From contig JAFTTD010000257.1 in the NCBI GenBank assembly GCA_017466965.1, forward strand, positions 1 to 7,347: a DNA stretch of 7,347 bases, read 5' to 3'. Under the pieces are notes generated by a model, which saw nothing but the letters and a program-made list of their open reading frames with translations, was not told the origin of the DNA and searched no databases. Origin of the DNA: Bacteroidaceae bacterium. GTDB lineage: Bacteria > Bacteroidota > Bacteroidia > Bacteroidales > Bacteroidaceae. Position numbers and translations under genes: made by a program. Shown here piece after piece: positions 1-6,172 of the stretch (position 1 is the first letter of the stretch; each line of letters begins with the position of its first letter).

Positions 1-127
1 TACCGATTATTGACACCTCAAAACAGGCTCAAATCAATAAAATCGTTAAATCTTCACCCTTTAGAATGCACCCTTAAAGGTCTATGACATATTTCTGACT
101 TATTACGCACAAAATATTGAGTAATAA
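1..127. other. Noncoding left flank, foreign to the LRR gene
   Basis: This AT-rich stretch shows no leucine-rich-repeat pattern in any frame, although the reading frame that follows begins inside a repeat. Frame 1 is open from 1 to 87 for 28 codons and ends in TGA, but the translation resembles nothing I recognise and could be chance. The frame of the LRR gene is closed by TAA at 125-127. A short motif recurs in inverted sense around 57-80 (CACCCTTTAG and CACCCTTAAAG, read as GGGTG on the other strand). The abrupt switch to LRR coding fits the edge of an inserted element or a rearrangement junction, but I see no transposase and cannot define a terminal repeat. Confidence 0.35.
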
Positions 128-145
128 CTGGTTGCAAATACAGGA

Positions 146-2917
146 TTGTGTAAAGGATTGACATCTATTGTTATTCCGTCAAGTGTTACGAGCATAGGTG
201 GTTTTGCATTTCATAGCTGTTCAGGCTTGACATCCATTGAAATCCCAGCAAAGGTAACAAGCATAGGTACACGTGCATTCGGCTATTGTTATAGTCTTGA
301 GTCAGTTGTTGTGGCAGAAGGGAACGAAGTATATGACTCGAGAGAAAACTGTAACGCTATAATAGAAACGAAAACGAATAATCTTATTCTGGGATGCAAG
401 ACGACAACCATTCCTTCAAGTGTGACAAGTATTGGTGAAGTTTCATTCTATGGTTGTTTAGGCTTGACTTCTATTGAACTCCCAGAGAGTGTAACAAGCA
501 TAGGAGGTGAAGCATTCTATGGCTGTTCTGGTTTGGCTTCAATAAATATTAAGCAGATAACTCCACCAACTGTATACAATACTTCTTTCGATACTTACGA
601 AACGACTGTCCTTACTGTTCCTGTAGGTGCAAAGTCTGCATATCAGTCAGCAGACGTGTGGAAGAATTTTGCTACTATCCGTGAAGAGGGAGAAGGTGAA
701 ATTAAGGATGGAGACAAGTTTGAGACGGATGGTATCTACTATAAGATTGTATCTGCAAAGGACAAGACTGTAGAGGTAACTTACAATGGAGATGATTTCA
801 GGGACTTGGAACGATATAAAGGAGATGTCGTAATACCTTTGGAAGTAAATTATGATGGTGATGATTTCTATGTGATAGGTATAGGTGATAATGCTTTTAC
901 TACTTGCATTTATCTCAATACGGTAAAGGTCTCCGGTGGTGTCAATGCGGCAGGATATGGAATTTCTTATATAGGTAAGGAAGCTTTTATAAGTTCTGGA
1001 CTTACGGCAATAGAATTGTCGGACGAAATAACACGAATAGATGCAAGTGCTTTTTCACATACAAAACTGTCTGAAATAACTTTGCCGCAGAACTTGAAAA
1101 AACTGGAAAGCGCTACATTCAGCAATTGCACCCAATTGAAATCAATACGCATATCTGCCGGTATAACAGATATTGATGCATCTTGTTTCACCGGGTGTTC
1201 CGGATTGGAAACTATTAAGGTTGACCCTGAGAATCCTGTATATAGCAGCCCTGATAATTGCAACGCAATAATAAATGCTGAAAACTGGTTGGTAATAGGA
1301 TGTAAGAACACAGTGATACCAGAAGGCGTGAAAGGATTGTTGTATGAATCATTCCGTGGCTGTACGTATTTAGAATATATTGAAATACCAAGCAGTGTGA
1401 ATGAAATTCAGGACGCTGTGTTCCATGAATGCCCTAATCTTAAGGTTTTGAATGTGAAAAATGCAACACCGGCATTGTTGAGCAATAATACATTTGAAGA
1501 AGCGCAATATGAGGATGTAGCACTGATAATACCTTCAGGAGCATCAGCGGCATATAGTAACGCAAATGGTTGGAACAAGTTCCATAGAATCAGTGAGAGG
1601 GTTACAGGTGGAACAGAAAATGTTGAATTAGACAACATTGCCGGTACAATGAAGTATGTGCTTGATGAGATACAGAATGTAAAGTCTCTTACGGTGTCTG
1701 GAAGTCTTGACGGCTCTGACATTCGTCAGATACGCAGTATTTCCGGACTGGAGCGTCTTGATATAAAGTATTCGAATATTGTTGCGGGTGGAGATGATTA
1801 TGTGGATGGCAAGAAGACAGAGGACGGCATCGTGGGTGACGGCATGTTTGATGACATGAAAAACTTGCGCTGGTTGTCATTACCACAGTACGGAACATGC
1901 GGCAACGGTGTTGTCAATTCAGAAACACTCAGAGAACTCTACTGGAACAGCACTATGTCATTCAGCAAATCTGTATTTGTGAATCCGGATGCTGCTACCA
2001 ACATGATTCTCTATATCACTGCTGAAACGGCTTGCGACTATGATGGCAATGTCGTGAGGGATGGAGTGGCAGAAGATATTCTCCTGACAGACGCTCTTCC
2101 TCTGCAGATAACAACAGGCTTTACGGCTAAGAAGATTTCATATACCCGTCATTTCGACAAGGTGACAGTGCCTCACGAGTCGGGCGGATGGGAGAGCATA
2201 GTCCTTCCGTTCGATGTGCAGTCGTTCTTGAGTGAAGAGGCGGGCGAGATAGCTCCTTTCAATAGCGGAAATGTTGGCGCAAGACCATTCATGCTGGCGC
2301 AGATGACAGGCAACGGTTTCGTTGTGGCAACAGAGATGAAGGCAAATGTTCCTTATATCCTTGTTATGCCGAACAGCGAGGTGTATGGTGACGATGAGAA
2401 TATCAGCGGAAACGTGATGTTCTGTGCTGAATCGGCAGGTGGAGTGGCTGTGAAGCCAACCGTTGAGGCTGTTAAGGCTGAGGGCAGTGAGTTTGACCTT
2501 GTGCCTTCATACGAGGGCGAGGTGCGTGACTTCTCTGTGTATGCATTGAATGAGATGTCGTATAACGATATGCTTCCGGGCAGCGCCTTTGTTTCCGGAC
2601 TCCGTGAAGTGAAGCCTTTTGAGGCATACGCTTCTGTAGAGTCAAAACCAGCCAATGCAAAGACGCACTTCGTCATTGGCGGAAATGGTACGGCTACTGA
2701 CATTCAGCGCCTGTACGACAGACTCTTCGAAGGACTGGAAGTTGAGAGTCGTGATGGCGTATTGTATATACATTCTTCAGAAGCTCAGAACATAGGCCTT
2801 TATAGTTCTGACGGCAGACTTGTAAGAATAATGCGCCTGAATGAAGGAGTGAACACCGTAACCGGACTCGCTAAGGGTGTATATATGGTGGGTAAGAAGA
2901 AGGTTGCGGTGAAGTGA
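146..2917 (+). CDS. BspA-like LRR_5 surface protein with T9SS-like tail, 5'-truncated
   Basis: This is a cell-surface leucine-rich-repeat protein of the BspA (Treponema pallidum-type LRR_5) family, whose members act in adhesion and binding outside the cell. Residues 2-135 are 23-residue repeats of the form C-GLTSI-IPSSVTSIG--AF, closed by a capping module at about 136-180 (TPP-VY, then VPVGAKSAYQ). A second block starts at about 187 (GIYYKI, VIPLEV, IGIGDNAF) and runs to about 485 with the same cap (IIPSGASAAYSNANGW). Residues 490-850 are a less repetitive region common in large Bacteroidales surface proteins. Residues 860-923 (SSDGRLV, then GVNTV-GLAKGVYMVGKKKVAVK) resemble a Por/T9SS C-terminal sorting domain. 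The frame begins mid-repeat with TTG as the only nearby start; the next in-frame ATG is residue 503. There is no signal peptide. The gene is probably a truncated, non-secreted remnant or one part of a rearranged gene. Confidence 0.85.
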   Translation: MCKGLTSIVIPSSVTSIGGFAFHSCSGLTSIEIPAKVTSIGTRAFGYCYSLESVVVAEGNEVYDSRENCNAIIETKTNNLILGCKTTTIPSSVTSIGEVSFYGCLGLTSIELPESVTSIGGEAFYGCSGLASINIKQITPPTVYNTSFDTYETTVLTVPVGAKSAYQSADVWKNFATIREEGEGEIKDGDKFETDGIYYKIVSAKDKTVEVTYNGDDFRDLERYKGDVVIPLEVNYDGDDFYVIGIGDNAFTTCIYLNTVKVSGGVNAAGYGISYIGKEAFISSGLTAIELSDEITRIDASAFSHTKLSEITLPQNLKKLESATFSNCTQLKSIRISAGITDIDASCFTGCSGLETIKVDPENPVYSSPDNCNAIINAENWLVIGCKNTVIPEGVKGLLYESFRGCTYLEYIEIPSSVNEIQDAVFHECPNLKVLNVKNATPALLSNNTFEEAQYEDVALIIPSGASAAYSNANGWNKFHRISERVTGGTENVELDNIAGTMKYVLDEIQNVKSLTVSGSLDGSDIRQIRSISGLERLDIKYSNIVAGGDDYVDGKKTEDGIVGDGMFDDMKNLRWLSLPQYGTCGNGVVNSETLRELYWNSTMSFSKSVFVNPDAATNMILYITAETACDYDGNVVRDGVAEDILLTDALPLQITTGFTAKKISYTRHFDKVTVPHESGGWESIVLPFDVQSFLSEEAGEIAPFNSGNVGARPFMLAQMTGNGFVVATEMKANVPYILVMPNSEVYGDDENISGNVMFCAESAGGVAVKPTVEAVKAEGSEFDLVPSYEGEVRDFSVYALNEMSYNDMLPGSAFVSGLREVKPFEAYASVESKPANAKTHFVIGGNGTATDIQRLYDRLFEGLEVESRDGVLYIHSSEAQNIGLYSSDGRLVRIMRLNEGVNTVTGLAKGVYMVGKKKVAVK
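149..554 (+). repeat. LRR-encoding 69-nt tandem repeats, block 1
   Basis: Units of 69 nt (23 codons) begin at the conserved cysteine codons at 149, 218 and 287, and again at 455 and 524. The DNA is similar as well as the protein: GGCTTGAC recurs at 225 and 460, and ATTCTATGG with TGTT recurs near 444 and 512. A longer insert between the unit pairs (residues 55-90, with NCNAII and ILGCK-T-IP) recurs in block 2 at residues 357-391. Near-identical units of this kind favour homologous recombination and repeat-number change, which bears on the truncated 5' end. Confidence 0.7.
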
Positions 2918-2958
2918 CGGACATGATGTCTGTATTGCCCTAAAAAATAAAATATCGC

Positions 2959-3025
2959 AAAAGCGTAAGGGCGTGTCAATGTGATATATCCTATCATTTA
3001 GTTTGACACGCTCTTACGCTTTTTT
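2959..3025 (+). terminator. Strong hairpin terminator after the LRR gene
   Basis: A 21-bp stem pairs 2959-2979 with 3003-3023, with one G-U wobble (2970 with 3012). The 23-nt loop can form an inner stem (TGATA 2982-2986 with TATCA 2992-2996). The right arm ends in a run of six T ending at 3025. It lies 42 nt after the LRR stop codon, between that gene and the convergent minus-strand sigma gene. The left arm begins with only four A, so termination of minus-strand transcripts is possible but weaker. Confidence 0.85.
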
Positions 3026-3098
3026 GTGTCCTTAGAATCTTGCTTTTGGCTGTTCTATAGACGGATTGAATATAAACCTGTTTTTGGCGAAAAAGTGT

Positions 3099-3201
3099 TG
3101 AAATTCCAGCGCAGAGGCATTTGAACTCCAGCGCAGAAGAAATGAACTTTCAGCGCAGAAGAATTTTGTTTCCAGTGCGCCGGTATAATCTTTCAGTCAG
3201 A
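3099..3201. repeat. 22-bp tandem repeats with CCAGCGCAGA core
   Basis: The core TTCCAGCGCAGA starts at 3104, recurs at 3126 (CTCCAGCGCAGA) and 3148 (TTTCAGCGCAGA), and again at 3170 in a degraded form (TTCCAGTGCGCC). A weak fifth copy (CTTTCAGTCAGA) starts near 3190. The spacing of the first four is exactly 22 bp. Units are separated by only about 10 nt of AT-rich sequence, so this is not a CRISPR array. The period is not a multiple of three, so it does not encode peptide repeats. It is close to two helical turns, as expected for repeated protein-binding sites, but no function can be assigned. Confidence 0.7.
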
Positions 3202-3219
3202 ATGTTCTCTTTGCCATAG
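3186..3219. repeat. 34-bp direct repeat, copy downstream of sigma gene
   Basis: This segment matches 5208-5241 at 30 of 34 positions, in the same orientation, at an offset of exactly 2022 bp. The differences are at 3191, 3199, 3205 and 3217. It lies 136 nt beyond the 3' end of the sigma/barrel gene and abuts the 22-bp repeat array. Similarity stops at both edges. It reads as a displaced copy of the 3' end of the PAP2 gene. Confidence 0.75.
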
Positions 3220-3322
3220 CGGCAGGTGAACCATAAAGTCGCTGCTGGCCTATAAGTGCATCAAGTTCCTGTAGTGACTGGCAGGGCGGTTTCTCAATGA
3301 ACACTGTCAATGACATGCCCAT
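3197..3322 (-). other. Small 41-codon open frame, doubtful gene
   Basis: The frame starts at ATG (3322-3320), 32 nt after the sigma/barrel stop codon on the same strand, and ends at TGA (3199-3197). The product would begin MGMSLTVFIEKPPC and end AAMAKRTF. It has no recognisable domain, signal peptide or membrane segment. Its end is the more informative part: MAKRTF-stop-LKD at the DNA level matches the C-terminus of the PAP2 protein, LAKRAFRLKD, with an AGA-to-TGA change. It may be a real small downstream gene, or a chance frame over a displaced gene end. Confidence 0.2.
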
Positions 3323-3354
3323 ATTTTATACGTTTAGCAAAAAGATAGCACCGG

Positions 3355-5034
3355 TTACCACGTAAATCTGATGCCGAAGGGCAGCGAGAGGTCAAACGGA
3401 TGCTCTGTGCGGTAGGTTTCTACCGGGCTACCAGTGGGGATGTAGTATTGTAGGCGTGGTTCGAAATAGACGTTGACGTGGGGCAACAACTGGTATTGCA
3501 CACCAGCACCTATATTCACCGAACATTGCCAAGGGGCTTTTACTTTGGCGTGGGATGTCGGCAAAATCAACGAGTCGGCATGTTCTGGCTGATACTGGCC
3601 GATATAGATGTATTGTGTTGTTTCCTTGCCACTCACAGGAATGTCAAGGCCTACACCGCCAGATGCGTACAACTGCCAACGGTTCTTTTCCAATAGCGTA
3701 TATGTCAGTTTCAGTGGCAGACCGACATAGTGGAGTTTCTGGGTGCGGCGAGTGAGCATATTTCCGTCATCACTCTCAAAGGTGGACTTCATGCGTGAGT
3801 AACTAATTCCGCTGGTCAGATTCCACCGCTTAGATATGGGATAACTCAACGAAAGTTCAAAGGTGCGTGGACGTTCGTGGTACTTTCTTTCTGATACGGG
3901 GGCGTTTGGATGGCTTGCATTGGTCATGGCTATACGCTTCATGTTCATGGCATCCACGCTGTCCATCTCGCTGGCATAGTTATTCACATAGTCTATGTAC
4001 TCACCCCAGTTATAGATGCGTATGCTGCGGGTATGGTCGCCAGATGCATAGTCAACGACGGTCAAGAAATTGTCGATGACGGATGTGCCGTTTGAGCGTA
4101 GGCCAGCGTAGGCCAGCATCGTACTCAACGGTGACTTCTTTTTCACAGGCGTAATGTCGTTTGTGTTTGGTAGTGTGTCTGAAGCCTCTGCTATCTGTAT
4201 ATTGTCGTAGAGTCTGACATTTGGTAGTGGACGTTCAGTGTGCATGGTGTCTGTTTGTTCGTCTCGCTCTATCGGATGCAGGATAGTATCTAATGGACTA
4301 ACGGAGTCTGTTGACATTTGATGGACGGGCACAATGGCTATTTGCGGAGTCGTTGTTATGGAATCACAGGGGATTTTAGAACTTGTTGATTTCTTGGTCT
4401 CAGTTCGTTTGCTGTGCAGTGTTGTTATGGGTTGAACTGTCTCTATGCGTCTGTTTAACATATAGGTATAGAACGCTACGGGCAGCAACAATGGCAGCGT
4501 CCACAGCATCCAGTACTGCGCCAGTAACTTGCGGAGCATTTTCTTTGCTCTTGTTAGTTGCGATGAAGAGGAATGTGGCTCTATGCCTAACATGTTGGCA
4601 ATCTCCTTGTGTTTCATTCCTTTAAACACTGAGAGTCGGAACACCTTGCCATATCCTTCTGGCAACTTGTCTATCAATTTCAATACTTCTTCTAAAGGAA
4701 CACCTTTTACGGTAATTTCTTCATTGTGAGCCTCTAATGACTCAACCACCTCCAAAGGAACAAAGGAATGATTTTTCTGATGGTCTTTGTATTTCGATGC
4801 TACGTTTCTCGTTATCGACATCATCCACGACTCAGCTATTCTATTGTCTCGCAAACGGTCAAACGAAGTGAAGATAATTACAAAGGCATCGTGCAACACA
4901 TCGTCCACCGTCTGCTCATCGCTGATATAGCGTCGGCATATGCCCCTCATCCTTTGGGCATATGCCTTGTATAGTTCTCCGAGGGCATCTGCGTCCCCCT
5001 GTTTGCATCGTTCTATCAGCCTTGTTATCTCCAT
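3355..5034 (-). CDS. ECF sigma factor fused to TM helix and OM beta-barrel
   Basis: Residues are numbered from the longest start at 5097. I prefer ATG 5034 (M22), where MEITRLIERCKQGDADALGELY begins like a normal ECF sigma factor; ATG 5043 is also possible. Sigma region 2 is at about 37-107 (DDVLHDAFVIIF, then AESWMMSITRN). Region 4 is at about 133-192 (LPEGYGKVFRLSVFKGMKHKEIANMLG, a helix-turn-helix, then PHSSSSQLTRAKKMLRKLL). A membrane helix follows almost at once (195-214, WTLPLLLPVAFYTYML), with a basic N-side that places the sigma domain in the cytosol. Residues 215-340 are a polar Ser/Thr/Pro-rich linker. Residues 410-580 show about eight amphipathic strands ending in FGIRFTW, with the terminal aromatic typical of an outer-membrane barrel. 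The product would span both membranes. No anti-sigma domain is visible. Release of the sigma part, for example by proteolysis, is inferred. Confidence 0.9.
   Translation of the reverse strand: MEITRLIERCKQGDADALGELYKAYAQRMRGICRRYISDEQTVDDVLHDAFVIIFTSFDRLRDNRIAESWMMSITRNVASKYKDHQKNHSFVPLEVVESLEAHNEEITVKGVPLEEVLKLIDKLPEGYGKVFRLSVFKGMKHKEIANMLGIEPHSSSSQLTRAKKMLRKLLAQYWMLWTLPLLLPVAFYTYMLNRRIETVQPITTLHSKRTETKKSTSSKIPCDSITTTPQIAIVPVHQMSTDSVSPLDTILHPIERDEQTDTMHTERPLPNVRLYDNIQIAEASDTLPNTNDITPVKKKSPLSTMLAYAGLRSNGTSVIDNFLTVVDYASGDHTRSIRIYNWGEYIDYVNNYASEMDSVDAMNMKRIAMTNASHPNAPVSERKYHERPRTFELSLSYPISKRWNLTSGISYSRMKSTFESDDGNMLTRRTQKLHYVGLPLKLTYTLLEKNRWQLYASGGVGLDIPVSGKETTQYIYIGQYQPEHADSLILPTSHAKVKAPWQCSVNIGAGVQYQLLPHVNVYFEPRLQYYIPTGSPVETYRTEHPFDLSLPFGIRFTW
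4095..4117. repeat. 10-bp tandem duplication within the linker
   Basis: AGCGTAGGCC occurs at 4095-4104 and 4105-4114, followed by a partial third copy AGC. It encodes LAYAGLR (residues 328-334) in the periplasmic part of the sigma/barrel protein. Because 10 is not a multiple of three, loss or gain of one unit would shift the frame after the transmembrane helix and remove the barrel. Confidence 0.8.
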
Positions 5035-5072
5035 CGTAAACATACGTCTATATCTATATAGTCCTACAACAG

Positions 5073-5111
5073 AAAAAAAGACTGCACCATCACGCACTTT
5101 TTTTTGATGGT
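5073..5111 (-). terminator. Hairpin with U-tract before the sigma gene
   Basis: Read on the minus strand, two alternative stems are possible. One is ACCATCA (5111-5105) with TGATGGT (5092-5086). The other is eight bases, seven of them A, at 5104-5097 with the complementary T-rich arm at 5080-5073, plus an inner TGC/GCA pair. Either is followed by seven T (5079-5073). This can end transcription of the PAP2 operon or act as an attenuator in the leader of the sigma gene, whose likely start lies about 38 nt further on. The stems are short or A-T rich, so strength is uncertain. Confidence 0.4.
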
Positions 5112-5206
5112 TTTTATGTTCTTCGGCTGAGCTTAGTTTCTTTTTTCGTCATGGTTTGTCCTGTTTTAAACAAAACTCATCAAACTCTTGATTATATGTA
5201 TTATGG

Positions 5207-6172
5207 CTAATCCTTCAGTCTGAATGCTCTCTTTGCCAAAGGATATGCCTTGTCCATTGCTATGAAGATGATGATGGCAGAGAAGAATCCTGCTATGGAA
5301 TCGACAAGGTAGTGCGCCTGGATATATACTGTGGCACAGCAGAGCAGAAGATAGAAAGGTACCATCACCCAGAAGAGCCACTTGTTGCGTGTCTGCCAAG
5401 CAAGCATCATTGTGACAGTGCTCATGCCTACATGGCTGCTCGGGAAGGCTGCCGTAGGGCGTTCGCCCACTTCTTGCGCTCCTACCACAAGTTGGCTGAA
5501 TATGCCTTTTATTTCCGGCTTGAGCATTTCGGTGTTTGTCTGAAAATAGTATCCTATCTCAGGGAAGATGCCTGTCTGTGCGGCTTCGGTGCCTACGGCG
5601 CAGAAATAATACTGCGGTCCTGCCACAGGGAGAAGGTCGTAGATGAGATAGAACACGAAGAAGGATCCGAGGAATATGAAACTTGCCTTTTCGTAGTCGC
5701 TATAGCGGAAGAAGAGATAGAAGAGTACTGTGAGCACCATCATGTAGTAGTATGCATAGTAGCCCATATTGAAGGCTTCGCTCCAGAATGTTGTGCTCAG
5801 AAGTTTGCGGAACTCAAATGCCGGCTGGCATCCGAATAGTGTCTGGTCGGCCTGTGCGAACAGGTGGTCAAGATATGGATATTGACTGCAGAACTCGTAT
5901 GTTTCAGGATACCATTGGATGAGCAGCAGTAGCATCGGTACGCAGCGCAGCACTATTCCGAGCTTGCATGGGTAGATGCGGTATATCAGGTTTGTAACTG
6001 CAATAGCGCCTAATGCTATGGCGCGAAGGGTTATCATGCCGACAGGATTGGGGAGACCGTTCCAGTGGATGGCGATGAGTACTGATGTCAATAGTGAATA
6101 GGCTATGGTCAGCATTTCAACGCTTGACAGGCCTGATTCGTTCTTTTTTACGATTAAATCTTTTATAGCCAT
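5207..6172 (-). CDS. PAP2-family membrane phosphatase/phosphotransferase, Aur1-like
   Basis: This is an integral membrane lipid-phosphate enzyme of the PAP2 superfamily. Hydrophobic segments lie at about 20-36, 50-64, 73-86, 138-154, 163-182, 264-283 and 290-305. The catalytic motifs are near the C-terminus: ERPTAAFPSSHVG (237-249, His247) and QAHYLVDSIAG (285-295, His287 and Asp291). Earlier motifs D-TLFG-QP (109-117) and LLPVAGPQYYF (180-190) resemble the Aur1/inositolphosphotransferase-like branch (PAP2_3) more than simple undecaprenyl-diphosphate phosphatases. Known members transfer or remove phospho-headgroups on lipids such as ceramide; the substrate here is unknown. The ATG at 6172-6170 lies inside the end of the upstream dehydrogenase gene (10-nt overlap), so the two are translationally coupled. 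Its last codons form one copy of the 34-bp direct repeat. Confidence 0.87.
   Translation of the reverse strand: MAIKDLIVKKNESGLSSVEMLTIAYSLLTSVLIAIHWNGLPNPVGMITLRAIALGAIAVTNLIYRIYPCKLGIVLRCVPMLLLLIQWYPETYEFCSQYPYLDHLFAQADQTLFGCQPAFEFRKLLSTTFWSEAFNMGYYAYYYMMVLTVLFYLFFRYSDYEKASFIFLGSFFVFYLIYDLLPVAGPQYYFCAVGTEAAQTGIFPEIGYYFQTNTEMLKPEIKGIFSQLVVGAQEVGERPTAAFPSSHVGMSTVTMMLAWQTRNKWLFWVMVPFYLLLCCATVYIQAHYLVDSIAGFFSAIIIFIAMDKAYPLAKRAFRLKD
5208..5241. repeat. 34-bp direct repeat, copy at PAP2 3' end
   Basis: This is the upstream copy of the direct repeat seen at 3186-3219 (30 of 34 identical). Here it forms the last codons of the PAP2 gene (LAKRAFRLKD) and two bases of its stop codon. Together the copies flank the sigma/barrel gene. 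A repeat completing the 3' end of a resident gene is a usual arrangement for attachment sites of integrating elements, but no integrase lies between the copies. Confidence 0.75.

Larger units (their letters stand above)
2918..3354. other. Convergent intergenic region
   Basis: This 437-nt gap lies between the 3' ends of the LRR gene (+) and the sigma/barrel gene (-). It holds the hairpin at 2959-3025, the 22-bp repeat array at 3099-3201, the downstream copy of the 34-bp direct repeat at 3186-3219, and a 41-codon minus-strand open frame at 3197-3322. I see nothing recognisable at 3030-3098. Confidence 0.6.

Noticed and set aside
967..1311. 114-codon minus-strand frame within the LRR gene
   Set aside because: It is a shadow of the LRR codons with no domain or start context; the other minus-strand frames at 1408-1722 and 2353-2703 are the same.
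3099..3201. CRISPR array
   Set aside because: The period is only 22 bp, the units are degenerate, and the bases between cores are too few to be spacers. No cas gene is present.
3323..3350. Bacteroides-type -7 promoter element (TATCTTTT, minus strand) before the 41-codon frame
   Set aside because: There is no TTTG element at the expected distance upstream, and the match is likely in AT-rich DNA.
5035..5097. N-terminal extension of the sigma protein (MRDGAVFFSVVGLYRYRR)
   Set aside because: ECF sigma factors normally begin close to the ITRLIERCKQGD segment. The extension overlaps the hairpin and T-tract leader, so ATG 5034 (or 5043) is more likely.
5114..5152. 12-codon frame MTKKETKLSRRT before the sigma gene
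   Set aside because: It is too short to support as a gene and shows no recognisable start signal; kept only as a note on the leader.
5312..5839. 175-codon plus-strand open frame opposite the PAP2 gene
   Set aside because: It is entirely antisense to a gene with clear PAP2 motifs, and its His/Glu/Cys-rich translation reflects reverse-complemented membrane codons.
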